DNA from: an uncultured Sutterella sp.
GTDB lineage: Bacteria > Pseudomonadota > Gammaproteobacteria > Burkholderiales > Burkholderiaceae_F
NCBI GenBank assembly: GCA_900545335.1
Contig: UQYP01000006.1
Coordinates: forward strand, 52,581-116,580
DNA: 64,000 bases
Direction of reading: 5' to 3'
Made by a program: the position numbers and the translations under genes. Below the pieces are notes generated by a model that ran no database searches, was not told the DNA's origin, and worked only from the letters and a program-made list of their open reading frames with translations. Positions 8,372-16,872 of this stretch are shown here, in pieces; position 1 is the stretch's first letter; every line of letters starts with the position of its first letter.

Positions 8372-8830
8372 TTAACGAAGATTCATTTTTAAATAAATCA
8401 TGTCAATGAGTTGTCGGCCATTTTCAATTATTGGTTTTGAGTAATGATCAATAAAAAAATTAGGGACTCTATGGCTATATTCAAAACCACAATTTTTGTA
8501 AAAGCGAAGAGTTTGCTCATTTTCTCCAGTTCCGAGTATGAGCGTAGAGTATTGTTTACGGTAATGTGACACTATAAATTCAATCATGGTGCGGCCATAA
8601 CCACGTTTTTGGCTATCGGTCCGGGTGGCTAGATTTTTAATTTCAACTGCACTCCCCTCTTCGGTAACCACACAAACCGTTTTTGCCTCACCCTCATCAA
8701 ATAGGACAAACAAATCGCCTCGATCAAGATAGCGCTCGACCATGGGCCACTCTTCATCACCCAAAAGCAGAAGATCTTTAAAGCAACGCTTTAATTGTCC
8801 CTGATTAGTGTTAAATCTTTGAATTTCCAT
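8372..8830 (-). CDS. GNAT-family N-acetyltransferase
   Basis: A 152-residue acetyltransferase. The acetyl-CoA loop is visible as DSQKRGYGRTMIEF (about 92-105), followed by a conserved FYKNCGFEYSHR segment (about 130). Similar to the YvbK-like GNAT group, which has unknown substrates. It is the last gene of a minus-strand operon, starting 7 bp after the NUDIX stop with almost no RBS, suggesting translational coupling. Its link to the helicase upstream is by position only. Confidence 0.8.
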   Translation of the reverse strand: MEIQRFNTNQGQLKRCFKDLLLLGDEEWPMVERYLDRGDLFVLFDEGEAKTVCVVTEEGSAVEIKNLATRTDSQKRGYGRTMIEFIVSHYRKQYSTLILGTGENEQTLRFYKNCGFEYSHRVPNFFIDHYSKPIIENGRQLIDMIYLKMNLR

Positions 8831-8837
8831 TAAATAG

Positions 8838-9242
8838 TTAAAAATTATTGCATTGCTTTAAATGACAGCGAACTTTTTCAATCAGACCTTGGTCAGCCGG
8901 TAACCAATCTACGGTATCAAGCGTTTCAAGGGTGAGCCACTTTGCTGCTTCATGCTCTTTGAGTACTAAGTGACCAGTTTTGACTGTGCAGAAGAAGCAA
9001 TGCATGGTTAAATGAAATTTCGGATAATCATACTCAACCGTATCAATCAATTCTCCGACCTCGATTTCGGTGTCGAGTTCTTCCATAATTTCACGGACAA
9101 GGGCCTGCTGGGGTGTTTCGCCGGCTTCCATTTTTCCACCTGGGAATTCCCATCCGCCTTCAAATTCACCGTAGCCGCGCTGGGTAGCGAAAATCTTACC
9201 TTCGTGCTTGATGACAGCTGCGACTACTTCAATGATTTTCAT
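8838..9242 (-). CDS. NUDIX hydrolase, MutT/NudG-like
   Basis: A 134-residue (deoxy)nucleoside triphosphate pyrophosphohydrolase. The complete Nudix box G-x5-E-x7-R-E-x2-E-E spans residues 36-55 (GGKMEAGETP then QQALVREIMEEL). The small single-domain size and GGWEFPGGK match NudG/MutT enzymes, which remove oxidised or non-canonical NTPs by releasing PPi. The RBS (AAGGATAATAAAC then ATG) overlaps the helicase stop codon, so translation is coupled. Expected to act in the cytosol on damaged or modified nucleotides; specificity unknown. Confidence 0.88.
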   Translation of the reverse strand: MKIIEVVAAVIKHEGKIFATQRGYGEFEGGWEFPGGKMEAGETPQQALVREIMEELDTEIEVGELIDTVEYDYPKFHLTMHCFFCTVKTGHLVLKEHEAAKWLTLETLDTVDWLPADQGLIEKVRCHLKQCNNF

Positions 9243-9247
9243 GTTTA

Positions 9248-12193
9248 TTATCCTTCAGTTATATATTCATAGAGATCACTTCTAACAGGCACATCTAGCT
9301 TGTAGAGAATTTCGAAGGCCTTGTCGTTTGACTCTGGCATTGTAACCTCTTCGGGTTCGCCGTGTGCATTAATTTCACCTAAGAAATAGAACTCTTTGGC
9401 TTCGTTATCGTCTTTATTTTTACGGACAAAAAGGAAAATTCGATTATCTTTATCTTCTGGTGTTCGTTTAAATATATGATCAGCATCCGGTGAAGATTTT
9501 GATCGAGGATGTTTAGATAATGCAATTAGTTCTGTCGGAGACAAAAAGCGGTCTTCATAAGCTATTGCATCGTCTTCCTTGATGTAATTGATGAAGACTG
9601 GAAGTGTCTTTGTCTCTTTATCGTAGAAGTAACCTCCGATATTTTGAGCATTCATGTTGCGATTCCAGCCTAGAAGTCTCTGAACATCTTCGTAAGTGTA
9701 CTTCTCGTACAACACAAAGTCGGTGTCTTTGTATAGCTTGTTGTATTGTTGTTGGTTTCTCTTCAAACCAAATGCAATGGTTTCAGAGAGAAACTTTTTA
9801 AAATAAGGATTCTGTTTAATCCATGCTACAAACTCTGAGTCTAACTCCCATAAATTGTCTGACAGTTGATGAATAAAAGCTAAATTTTTTTGCTTGGCGC
9901 TATTAAAGTCGCCCTTGAAAATTCTCTCTAAGCAATTAATTTTATTGGCATTTGAGCTAAAGTTCTTTTGAGAAGCCAGTTCATTAATCCACTTCACTAA
10001 TTTAATAGGTTCTTGAGCTTGAGCGTTAGCTCTTGCAATTAAATCTGCAATCAGATGCAGTTCATCGACTCGTTTGCCTCTGGCAAATTTTTGGCTTACC
10101 CATCCGAGCATCCGTTCTTGCTTTTCATTTAATTGGCCTTTCGCTTCGAAAGCAAGCTCGTAACGATTTAAAAAGGTGTAGTAGGAACCAAACTTATCAA
10201 AAATTTTAATGGGGTCTATCGCACCATTTTGAATAAAATCGTCCAAGGAAGGAATTTTTCCTAGCTTAAACTTTAAATCTTGATAGGCTTCACGAATGAG
10301 TTTTGTATCGTTAGTTTTGGCTCGATCAATGGAGTCATAGATGCGTTTCCGGGCGATCTCATCAAAATGGATAGTTGAAGGTCCGGCGATAATGCTGTTG
10401 CCTGTAGAGACGATACGTCTCATGTTGTCTTTGTTGTAGGTACGGTCACTTGATAATGCGACCGGAATCATGTAGTTGTTGCGGTAGTTTCCGATGAAGT
10501 CTAAAACAACAAGGAAATCTTTGTTTTCGGCTTTGCGAAGTCCTCGTCCTAATTGTTGAACGAAAATGACAGGACTTTCAGTTGCTCGAAGCATAATGAC
10601 CTGATTGACTTCAGGAATATCGATACCTTCATTGAAAATGTCGACGGTAATAATGTAATCCAAGATGTCAGTACGGGTGCCACTGACTAATCGTTCAATT
10701 GTTTCTAGGCGCTTTTCTTGAGAATCAGCTCCGCTTAATGCTTCACATCGGATACCGTTTTTTCTTATCAGTCTGGCAAGCTCCTGAGCCTCATCGTTGC
10801 GAGAGCAGAAGATCAAGCCTTTTACCCTACCTTCTGAGTGACCATAATATCGTGCTTTATCTAAAATATGCTTTACTCTGGCTTCGCTTGTGAGCTTATT
10901 GAAGTCTCTAAACTCAGGATCACCTTCTTTCTCTCCAAGATCGAGGTCAGTGATACCAAAATAATGAAACGGACATAAAAGGTCTGTTTCCAGCGCTTGC
11001 TTGAGTGAAATTTCGTGGGCAATGTTATGGTCAAATAAACTGAATACATCCACTCCGTCGGTGCGTGAGGGACTAGCAGTCATGCCTAACCAGAGTTTCG
11101 GAGAAAAATATTTCATGATTTTTTCGCTGTAACTCTTAGAGCCCGCGCGGTGAGCTTCGTCAATGATGATGACATCAAAGGTGTTTGGTGCAAACAACTC
11201 CAATGTGTCTTCCTTACTCATTGTTTGCATTGTGGCAAAGATAAAATCAGAACTGAGGTTCTTATGACTGCCACTCAGAAGCCCCATGGATTTACTCTTT
11301 TTGAATATTTTCTCAAAAGTCTTTTTCGCTTGGATAGCGATTTGCTCACGGTGAACAAGAAAAAGTACTCGATTAGGTTTTTCAATCAAATCCCGCATCG
11401 CAAAGGCAGCAGCAAATGTTTTACCCGTTCCTGTTGCTGAGAGTAGCAACGCACGACGTTGCTTTTTTAGAACCAAAACATTTAATGCATTTATAAAGGT
11501 TTGTTGCATTGAATTTGGGACATAGGTTCTGTTGTCTTCAATAGCGCTATCTAATGCGCGCCGTTTAACATGAATATTTTCGTTATATTTATTTTGATAT
11601 CTATCGATGACATCCTCTGTTAATAAGCATGTCAACGGATGAGTCCACAATTCATTAAATTGGTCAGCGACTGCTTGAGCAACCTCGCCTCGGTGGGTAC
11701 TCACAAAAAGCATATTCCACTCTTTGTTTACAGTGAGCGCTTTATCGGTAAGGTTAGAACTACCAATAATTATCTTTAGAGCGTCTTTGTTATCAAATAT
11801 GTATCCCTTTGTGTGAAAGCCTTGACTTTCTTGTGTTTGAAAAAATCTCACCTCAATGTTTGGAAATTCAAGCAGTTTTCTTAACGCCCGGGGATCGGTG
11901 AAATATTGGTAGTCTGTGGTCAAAATTTTTCCCCGAATCCTCTTTTCTTTTAATTCATAAAGGGTTTGTAGAAGGCCTACTAATCCACTCATAGTGATAA
12001 AGGCCACACTGAAAGAAAACTCTCTACATTGTTGAAGTTCGTGCTCAATGACACTTAAAAGTTTTTGACCGTGCTCAGCGTCATTTAAAAGTAGCTTGGG
12101 GGCGTACCGTTCATCAAAACGATCTGTACATTTATTGTCAATAAAAGCAAAATGTATAGCGTTAGTGATACGGTTATTCGTGTCTTCAAACAT
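9248..12193 (-). CDS. PLD-nuclease / SF2 helicase / DUF3427 protein
   Basis: A 981-residue multidomain protein. Residues about 40-200 form a phospholipase-D-type nuclease domain with one HKD motif, HTKGYIFD at 127-134, and GSSNLT at 144-149. Residues about 225-620 are a superfamily 2 helicase: ATGTGKT (Walker A, 253-259), IIDEAH (343-348), MTASPSRTDG (motif III), and an arginine-finger motif VI, QLGRGLRKAE. The C-terminal third matches the DUF3427 type (sequence reading, not a search). A single HKD motif implies dimerisation for nuclease activity. First gene of an operon with NUDIX and GNAT genes, 5-bp and 7-bp gaps. Such PLD-helicases are often found in variable islands and are suspected of nucleic-acid defence or repair; function here is inferred. 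Confidence 0.85.
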   Translation of the reverse strand: MFEDTNNRITNAIHFAFIDNKCTDRFDERYAPKLLLNDAEHGQKLLSVIEHELQQCREFSFSVAFITMSGLVGLLQTLYELKEKRIRGKILTTDYQYFTDPRALRKLLEFPNIEVRFFQTQESQGFHTKGYIFDNKDALKIIIGSSNLTDKALTVNKEWNMLFVSTHRGEVAQAVADQFNELWTHPLTCLLTEDVIDRYQNKYNENIHVKRRALDSAIEDNRTYVPNSMQQTFINALNVLVLKKQRRALLLSATGTGKTFAAAFAMRDLIEKPNRVLFLVHREQIAIQAKKTFEKIFKKSKSMGLLSGSHKNLSSDFIFATMQTMSKEDTLELFAPNTFDVIIIDEAHRAGSKSYSEKIMKYFSPKLWLGMTASPSRTDGVDVFSLFDHNIAHEISLKQALETDLLCPFHYFGITDLDLGEKEGDPEFRDFNKLTSEARVKHILDKARYYGHSEGRVKGLIFCSRNDEAQELARLIRKNGIRCEALSGADSQEKRLETIERLVSGTRTDILDYIITVDIFNEGIDIPEVNQVIMLRATESPVIFVQQLGRGLRKAENKDFLVVLDFIGNYRNNYMIPVALSSDRTYNKDNMRRIVSTGNSIIAGPSTIHFDEIARKRIYDSIDRAKTNDTKLIREAYQDLKFKLGKIPSLDDFIQNGAIDPIKIFDKFGSYYTFLNRYELAFEAKGQLNEKQERMLGWVSQKFARGKRVDELHLIADLIARANAQAQEPIKLVKWINELASQKNFSSNANKINCLERIFKGDFNSAKQKNLAFIHQLSDNLWELDSEFVAWIKQNPYFKKFLSETIAFGLKRNQQQYNKLYKDTDFVLYEKYTYEDVQRLLGWNRNMNAQNIGGYFYDKETKTLPVFINYIKEDDAIAYEDRFLSPTELIALSKHPRSKSSPDADHIFKRTPEDKDNRIFLFVRKNKDDNEAKEFYFLGEINAHGEPEEVTMPESNDKAFEILYKLDVPVRSDLYEYITEG

Positions 12194-12561
12194 GGCTTTA
12201 GAGGGGTCTGGTGAATGGTTTGAATCAACTAATTTCCCATTATTGGAGACATTTCATTGTCTGTCAACGAATTGAGAACTCCCATCGATAGATAAGATTT
12301 ATATACCCCATAGATTTTTATCCAATTATGAGTTTTTTACAAATTTTTGAGTACTACAGCTAAATATCTAACCTATTGAAAGCGTTCAGTTTTCAAAAAA
12401 ATGCAAAGCCTCAAAACCTATATCTTGTGTCAAGAGTTTTTTATTCATCAAAATTTAGTACTTAAACTATTTGATTTTCGGTGTCTTGTGTTTAAAATGA
12501 CACGCTCATTGATCTAATTTTTTCTTTGCCGGTGTTGTGCCGCAGGTCCTGAGGATGTGCC
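12194..12561. promoter_or_regulatory. Divergent promoter region with NrdR-like boxes
   Basis: This 368-bp AT-rich gap serves the helicase operon and nrdD. At 12415-12430 the 16-mer AACCTATATCTTGTGT matches the NrdR consensus acaCwAtATaTwGtgt at 13 of 16 positions. A weaker copy ending in the same TCTTGTGT lies at 12476-12491, 61 bp away. NrdR is the general repressor of ribonucleotide reductase genes. No FNR-type TTGAT-N4-ATCAA site was found, though the gene is anaerobic. Confidence 0.42.
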
Positions 12562-14724
12562 ATGAAAGTTGTTAAAAAAGACCAGTCGCTTGAAGATTTC
12601 AACCCACACAAGATCTCTGTAGCTGTTAATAAGGCCGCTATGCGCTGTGATAAGACGGTTGATGAAGCGTCTTGTCAAAAGATCGTTGATGCTATTTTGC
12701 GTCGCATCAAAGAACGCGATCAGGTGACCGTGGCAGAACTTCATGAATTGGTGATTGCCGTCTTGTCTGTAACGGGTTTTGAAGATGTTGCTAAGGCTTA
12801 CGCCGAATACCGCTACTACAAAACCAATTACGCAAAGACTTTCGAAAAGTTGCGCCAGGACGCAGATGACGTTTTGCGCTTGGGCGATCGGGAAAATGCA
12901 AACTTTGATAGCTCTCTCGTTTCCACAAAGGGCTCCTTGATCAAGGGTTACTTAACAAAGAGCCTTTATAAACAGTTCTATTTGTCTGCTAAGGAAAAAG
13001 AACTTATTGAACGTGGTGACATCTACATCCATGACCTGCGCGATATGATTTTGGGATGCGTGAACTGCTGCTTGTTTGATATTAAGACCGTTTTGCAAGG
13101 CGGCTTTGAGATGTCAAACGTTCAGTACACTGAACCGAAGACCGTTTTGTCTGCACTGCAGGTGATTGGTGATATTACGCTTGTGGCTACGGCTCAGCAG
13201 TTTGGTGGCTTCACTTTGGCTGAACTTGATAAGGTGCTCCTGCCCTACGCTCACAAGACCTGGAATAAGGCCTATACCGATGCTACCCAGGAATTAGGTT
13301 TAAATGAAGATGTCGCCCGACGCTTTGCAGACAAAATCCTTTTGCGCGAATTAGAGCAAGGGTTCCAGTCACTTGAATTGAAGCTGAACACCGTGCCTTG
13401 CAGTCGAGGTGATTTCGCTTTCACAACGATTTCTTTCGGTCAATGGGACATTAATTGGTCTGATGAAGACAAGCGCCTGATGGCTTTGATTAACTCCGTG
13501 ATGCTTCGCGTGCGCCGCAATGGTCATGGTAAAGATCACAAGCCTGTTGTTTTCCCGAAGCTGGTGTATCTCTATGATAAGAATCAAGTCAAAAATGACT
13601 TACATAGTGCCCAGTTGTTTGATGAAGCCGTGAAGACTTCGTCGACCTGTATGTATCCAGACTACCTTAGTATTTCGAGTGAATACGGTACGGTTTCTCG
13701 TCTTTTCCGAGAAGAAGGTGTGATTACTAGCCCAATGGGTTGTCGCGCCTACCTTTCTCCCTGGAAGGATCCTGAAACGGGTAAATATGTGACGATCGGC
13801 CGTTGCAACATTGGCGCCGTTAGCCTGAACATTCCCTTAATGATCAAGGTAGCAATGACAGAACATCCCTTGGATTGGCGTGAAAAGTTCTGGGATTTGT
13901 TGGATGACCGTCTGCAGGTCATCCGCGACTTCTTAAAGAAGCGCTACGATGTCATTCGCAATCAGCGTTGCTCTTCGAACCCCCTGGCCTTTACGCAAGG
14001 AGGTTTCTACAAAGGCACCAAGGATCCTGATGATCGTGTGGGTGATTTAGTCGATTACATGACGGCAAGTTTCGGTATCACTGCTTTGGATGATGCTACG
14101 TACCTGTGGACAGGCAAGCGCATGATTGAAGACAATTCAGCTTTTGCGGTTCAAGTGCTGCGTTACCTGCAACAAAAGCTAAATGAATTTAAAGCTGAAG
14201 ACCATTACCTTTACGCAATTTACGGTACGCCTGCTGAAAGCCTGTGTGCTACGCAGGCCCGCCAGTATGATGAATACTGTAAGGAAATGGGGTTAGTGAA
14301 CGAATTTGCTACAGCTGAACACTACAGCACTGAATATTTCACGAATTCGTTCCATCTGAATGTGACCGAAGATATTACGCCTTTTGAAAAGCAGGATCAC
14401 GAATTTAAGTGCTTCCACTTGTGTGAAGGCGGTCATATTCAATATGTGCGCCTGACCAATCCCGAAAACTACCAAGCCGATAAAGCTATTATTGAGCGCG
14501 GCATGGAAATGGGTTTCTATCAAGGTGTGAACTTTGATGCGGCTTACTGTAACAATTGTGGAAAACATTCTACAAATGTTATGTTTAAGTGCCCGCACTG
14601 CGGTAGCGACAATTTGTCTGTTATCAGCCGTGTTTGTGGATACTTGGGCTACAGCAACGTTAACGGTCAGTCTCGCATGAACGATGGTAAGATGGCTGAA
14701 ATTAAGCGCCGCGTGTCGATGTAA
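12562..14724 (+). CDS. nrdD: Anaerobic (class III) ribonucleoside-triphosphate reductase
   Basis: A 720-residue glycyl-radical enzyme that reduces NTPs to dNTPs without oxygen. An N-terminal ATP cone (about residues 3-95) gives allosteric control. Near the C-terminus the zinc site CNNCG...CPHCG is followed by the radical loop RVCGYLG with Gly about 693, 28 residues from the end as in the family. Length agrees with E. coli NrdD (712). nrdG follows after 12 bp and supplies the activase. No aerobic class I reductase lies in the window. Confidence 0.97.
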   Translation: MKVVKKDQSLEDFNPHKISVAVNKAAMRCDKTVDEASCQKIVDAILRRIKERDQVTVAELHELVIAVLSVTGFEDVAKAYAEYRYYKTNYAKTFEKLRQDADDVLRLGDRENANFDSSLVSTKGSLIKGYLTKSLYKQFYLSAKEKELIERGDIYIHDLRDMILGCVNCCLFDIKTVLQGGFEMSNVQYTEPKTVLSALQVIGDITLVATAQQFGGFTLAELDKVLLPYAHKTWNKAYTDATQELGLNEDVARRFADKILLRELEQGFQSLELKLNTVPCSRGDFAFTTISFGQWDINWSDEDKRLMALINSVMLRVRRNGHGKDHKPVVFPKLVYLYDKNQVKNDLHSAQLFDEAVKTSSTCMYPDYLSISSEYGTVSRLFREEGVITSPMGCRAYLSPWKDPETGKYVTIGRCNIGAVSLNIPLMIKVAMTEHPLDWREKFWDLLDDRLQVIRDFLKKRYDVIRNQRCSSNPLAFTQGGFYKGTKDPDDRVGDLVDYMTASFGITALDDATYLWTGKRMIEDNSAFAVQVLRYLQQKLNEFKAEDHYLYAIYGTPAESLCATQARQYDEYCKEMGLVNEFATAEHYSTEYFTNSFHLNVTEDITPFEKQDHEFKCFHLCEGGHIQYVRLTNPENYQADKAIIERGMEMGFYQGVNFDAAYCNNCGKHSTNVMFKCPHCGSDNLSVISRVCGYLGYSNVNGQSRMNDGKMAEIKRRVSM

Positions 14725-14736
14725 AGAGGCCTTGTT

Positions 14737-15201
14737 ATGAAGTACGCCCAATTACGTGAATTTGATACGACAAACGGTCCTGGTGTTCGGGTGTCCCTCT
14801 TTGTTTCAGGTTGTACCCTGCATTGCAAAGGGTGCTTTAACCCTGAGTCATGGGACTTTAATGCCGGAGAAGATTTTACGAATGAGACGATTGAAAAAAT
14901 TATTGATTTGATCAATCGGCCTTATATGTCGGGTCTAAGCGTTTTGGGCGGTGATCCGTTTGAAAAAGAAAATATTGACGCAGTCACTGAGCTGTGTAAG
15001 CGCGTACGAGAGGCTTGTCCTGGAAAGACCATTTGGGTTTGGACCGGTCGTAAATACGAGCACTTTAAAGACTATCCCATCATGCAATATATCGATACAT
15101 TGGTTGATGGTCCATTTGTCGAAAAGCTTAAAGTGAAAGAACAAGGACAGTATTTCGGTAGCACCAATCAGCGAGTCATTCCGATTAAGCAAGAAAACTA
15201 A
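14737..15201 (+). CDS. nrdG: Anaerobic ribonucleotide reductase activating protein
   Basis: A 154-residue radical SAM activase that generates the glycyl radical on NrdD. The cluster motif C-x3-C-x2-C lies at residues 26-33 (CTLHCKGC). The SAM-binding GGDP motif follows at about 71 (LGGDPF). Length is typical (E. coli 154). Cotranscribed with nrdD and closed by a strong terminator. Confidence 0.96.
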   Translation: MKYAQLREFDTTNGPGVRVSLFVSGCTLHCKGCFNPESWDFNAGEDFTNETIEKIIDLINRPYMSGLSVLGGDPFEKENIDAVTELCKRVREACPGKTIWVWTGRKYEHFKDYPIMQYIDTLVDGPFVEKLKVKEQGQYFGSTNQRVIPIKQEN

Positions 15202-15220
15202 GATTAAGCGTTTTAGCTTT

Positions 15221-15256
15221 AAAAAAGGATGCCAGTGAGAAGGCATCCTTTTTTAT
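15221..15256. terminator. Bidirectional terminator between nrdG and TrhA
   Basis: AAAAAAGGATGCC and GGCATCCTTTTTT form a stem of about 13 bp around an 8-base loop, with a T-run in both directions. It can end both nrdG and the convergent minus-strand gene. Confidence 0.88.
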
Positions 15257-15276
15257 TCGGTTATTTGCTTCATTGA

Positions 15277-15963
15277 TCAGTTAAAAACCGGTATCACATA
15301 AAGCAAAACAGCTAGAAATTGAAGAACTGTGCCGGCAAAGACAAAAAGATGCCAAATAGCATGACTGTACGGTAAGGTTTTCCAGATGTAGAAAATTACT
15401 CCGAGGCTGTAAGAAAGACCGCCGGCCGTTAATAGCCACAGACCAGTATTGGGTAAGCTCTCAATGAGTGGTTCGATGACCAGTAGCACAAGCCAGCCCA
15501 TGGCTAAATACAAGAGCGAATTGAGCCACTTGCTCTGCTTAATCAATACTCCCTGCAAAGCAATTCCCACAATGGCAATAGACCAAACTGCTATACATAG
15601 GCCAATTCCTGTCACACCTTTAAGAGTCACAAGGCAAAACGGTGTGTAGCTGCCAGCAATTAAAACGAAAATCATCGAGTGATCAAGGCGTTGCAGTATT
15701 TGTTTCGCTTTAGGATTGGGAATGGCATGGTATAGCGTAGAGGCTACATAAAGAAAAATCATGCTGGCCCCGAAAACGCTCACCGCAGTAATCACCGTGG
15801 GAGAGCCTGAATAAGCCACAGCAAACCCTACTAATATAGCCAGACCAGCAATACTCATAAGAGCTGCAACGCCGTGAGTAACGGCATTGGCAATTTCTTC
15901 ACCTGTCGAGTAAATGGATTTTTTTGAAAACGGTTTTTCAGAAGTAAAAAGTTGCGTACTCAT
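15277..15963 (-). CDS. trhA: TrhA/hemolysin III family membrane protein
   Basis: A 228-residue protein with seven hydrophobic helices of the PAQR/hemolysin III (YqfA/TrhA) family. Metal-site motifs are visible: EEIANAVTHG near residue 22, STLYHA near 75 (S-x3-H), a helix containing DHS near 93, and SHAIWHLFV near 205 (H-x3-H). TrhA is reported to affect membrane energetics and fatty-acid homeostasis in E. coli; haemolysis is not established for such homologues. GAGGAG precedes the ATG. Confidence 0.88.
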   Translation of the reverse strand: MSTQLFTSEKPFSKKSIYSTGEEIANAVTHGVAALMSIAGLAILVGFAVAYSGSPTVITAVSVFGASMIFLYVASTLYHAIPNPKAKQILQRLDHSMIFVLIAGSYTPFCLVTLKGVTGIGLCIAVWSIAIVGIALQGVLIKQSKWLNSLLYLAMGWLVLLVIEPLIESLPNTGLWLLTAGGLSYSLGVIFYIWKTLPYSHAIWHLFVFAGTVLQFLAVLLYVIPVFN

Positions 15964-16065
15964 CCGTTTGTACTCCTCTTTTTTGGGATTGTATGACAGC
16001 TCAATTGCCTTAAACGCACTTTAAAATTGCGACTTTGTATCAACTCATTTCTAACCGAATCTATT

Positions 16066-16635
16066 ATGAAAAAATCGTTATTGTCTATCCTTTTAATCGC
16101 CGCCTCGATCCCCGCTTTTGCATCAGTAACAATTGGCGATATCAATTACAGTGATTCGCTCGAAAAAGACAATGCTGTTCTCAAACTTAATGGTGCTGGA
16201 CTACGAGAAATTTTCTTTGTGGATGTGTATGCAGCTGGGCTTTACTTACCTCAGATCACTTCCGATGCTAAAGCCGTTATCAATATGCCCGGGAATAAAT
16301 GCGTTCGTTTGGGACTTTTGCGCGATGTGGATGCGGGTGACTTTGTTGATGCGTTAAAAGACGGTATTAATGACAATACGACCGAACAAGAAAGGAAGTC
16401 TTTAGATACCGAATTGCAATCGCTTATTGCTGTTATGAATCTGATTGGTGATGTAAAAAAAGGCGATATCGTTGATTTTGACTATACGAAGTCCCGAGGC
16501 ACGAGCATTACGGTTAACGGCCAACTCATCGGGGAAAAAATCGGCGGAGAAAAACTGTATGAAGCAGTTCTTAAAATCTGGTTGGGTGAAAAAGCTATTG
16601 ACAATGGTTTGAAAGCCTCTCTTTTAAAGAAATAG
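16066..16635 (+). CDS. Exported chalcone-isomerase-like protein
   Basis: A 189-residue protein with a signal peptide (about 1-19, ending AFA) and a chalcone-isomerase-like fold domain. The signature is GAGLREIFFVDVYAAGLYL near residue 45, followed by an ISSDAKAVINMPG-like strand and a VVNG/GEKIGG C-terminal region. Bacterial exported members are not flavonoid enzymes and their role is unknown; fatty-acid binding has been suggested for the fold. ATG 16066 is chosen because it opens the signal peptide. Confidence 0.78.
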   Translation: MKKSLLSILLIAASIPAFASVTIGDINYSDSLEKDNAVLKLNGAGLREIFFVDVYAAGLYLPQITSDAKAVINMPGNKCVRLGLLRDVDAGDFVDALKDGINDNTTEQERKSLDTELQSLIAVMNLIGDVKKGDIVDFDYTKSRGTSITVNGQLIGEKIGGEKLYEAVLKIWLGEKAIDNGLKASLLKK

Positions 16636-16790
16636 CGCAGGGTATTGATAGGCTAAAAGAAAGAGAATCCTACCTCATAAAATATAGAACCTTCGATTCC
16701 GCAAATTAATATTCAGACAGAAAGTTTGCTGCCAAGCCATGTGAACGTTGACGTTGATGTGCTTGTCCGTGGATATCGAATATCATAAAT

Positions 16791-16827
16791 AATCCCCATA
16801 GGATAAATACGTCCTACGGGGATTTTC
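16791..16827. terminator. Terminator between convergent CHI-like gene and ansB
   Basis: AATCCCC-A-TAGGA (16791-16803) pairs with TCCTA-C-GGGGATT (16812-16824), followed by TTCTTT. Located between convergent genes and plausibly used by both. Confidence 0.65.
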
Positions 16828-16872
16828 TTTCGTATGTTGTAGCGAATGCGAAGCGCTACAATCGACTACAGA

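Noticed and set aside
8050..8380. Lysine-rich minus-strand frames after the GNAT gene
   Set aside because: No start codon, frame broken by one base, strongly AT-driven composition; kept only as a remark on the gap.
12194..12561. FNR/ANR site upstream of nrdD
   Set aside because: A TTGAT half occurs near 12509 but no matching ATCAA at the right spacing.
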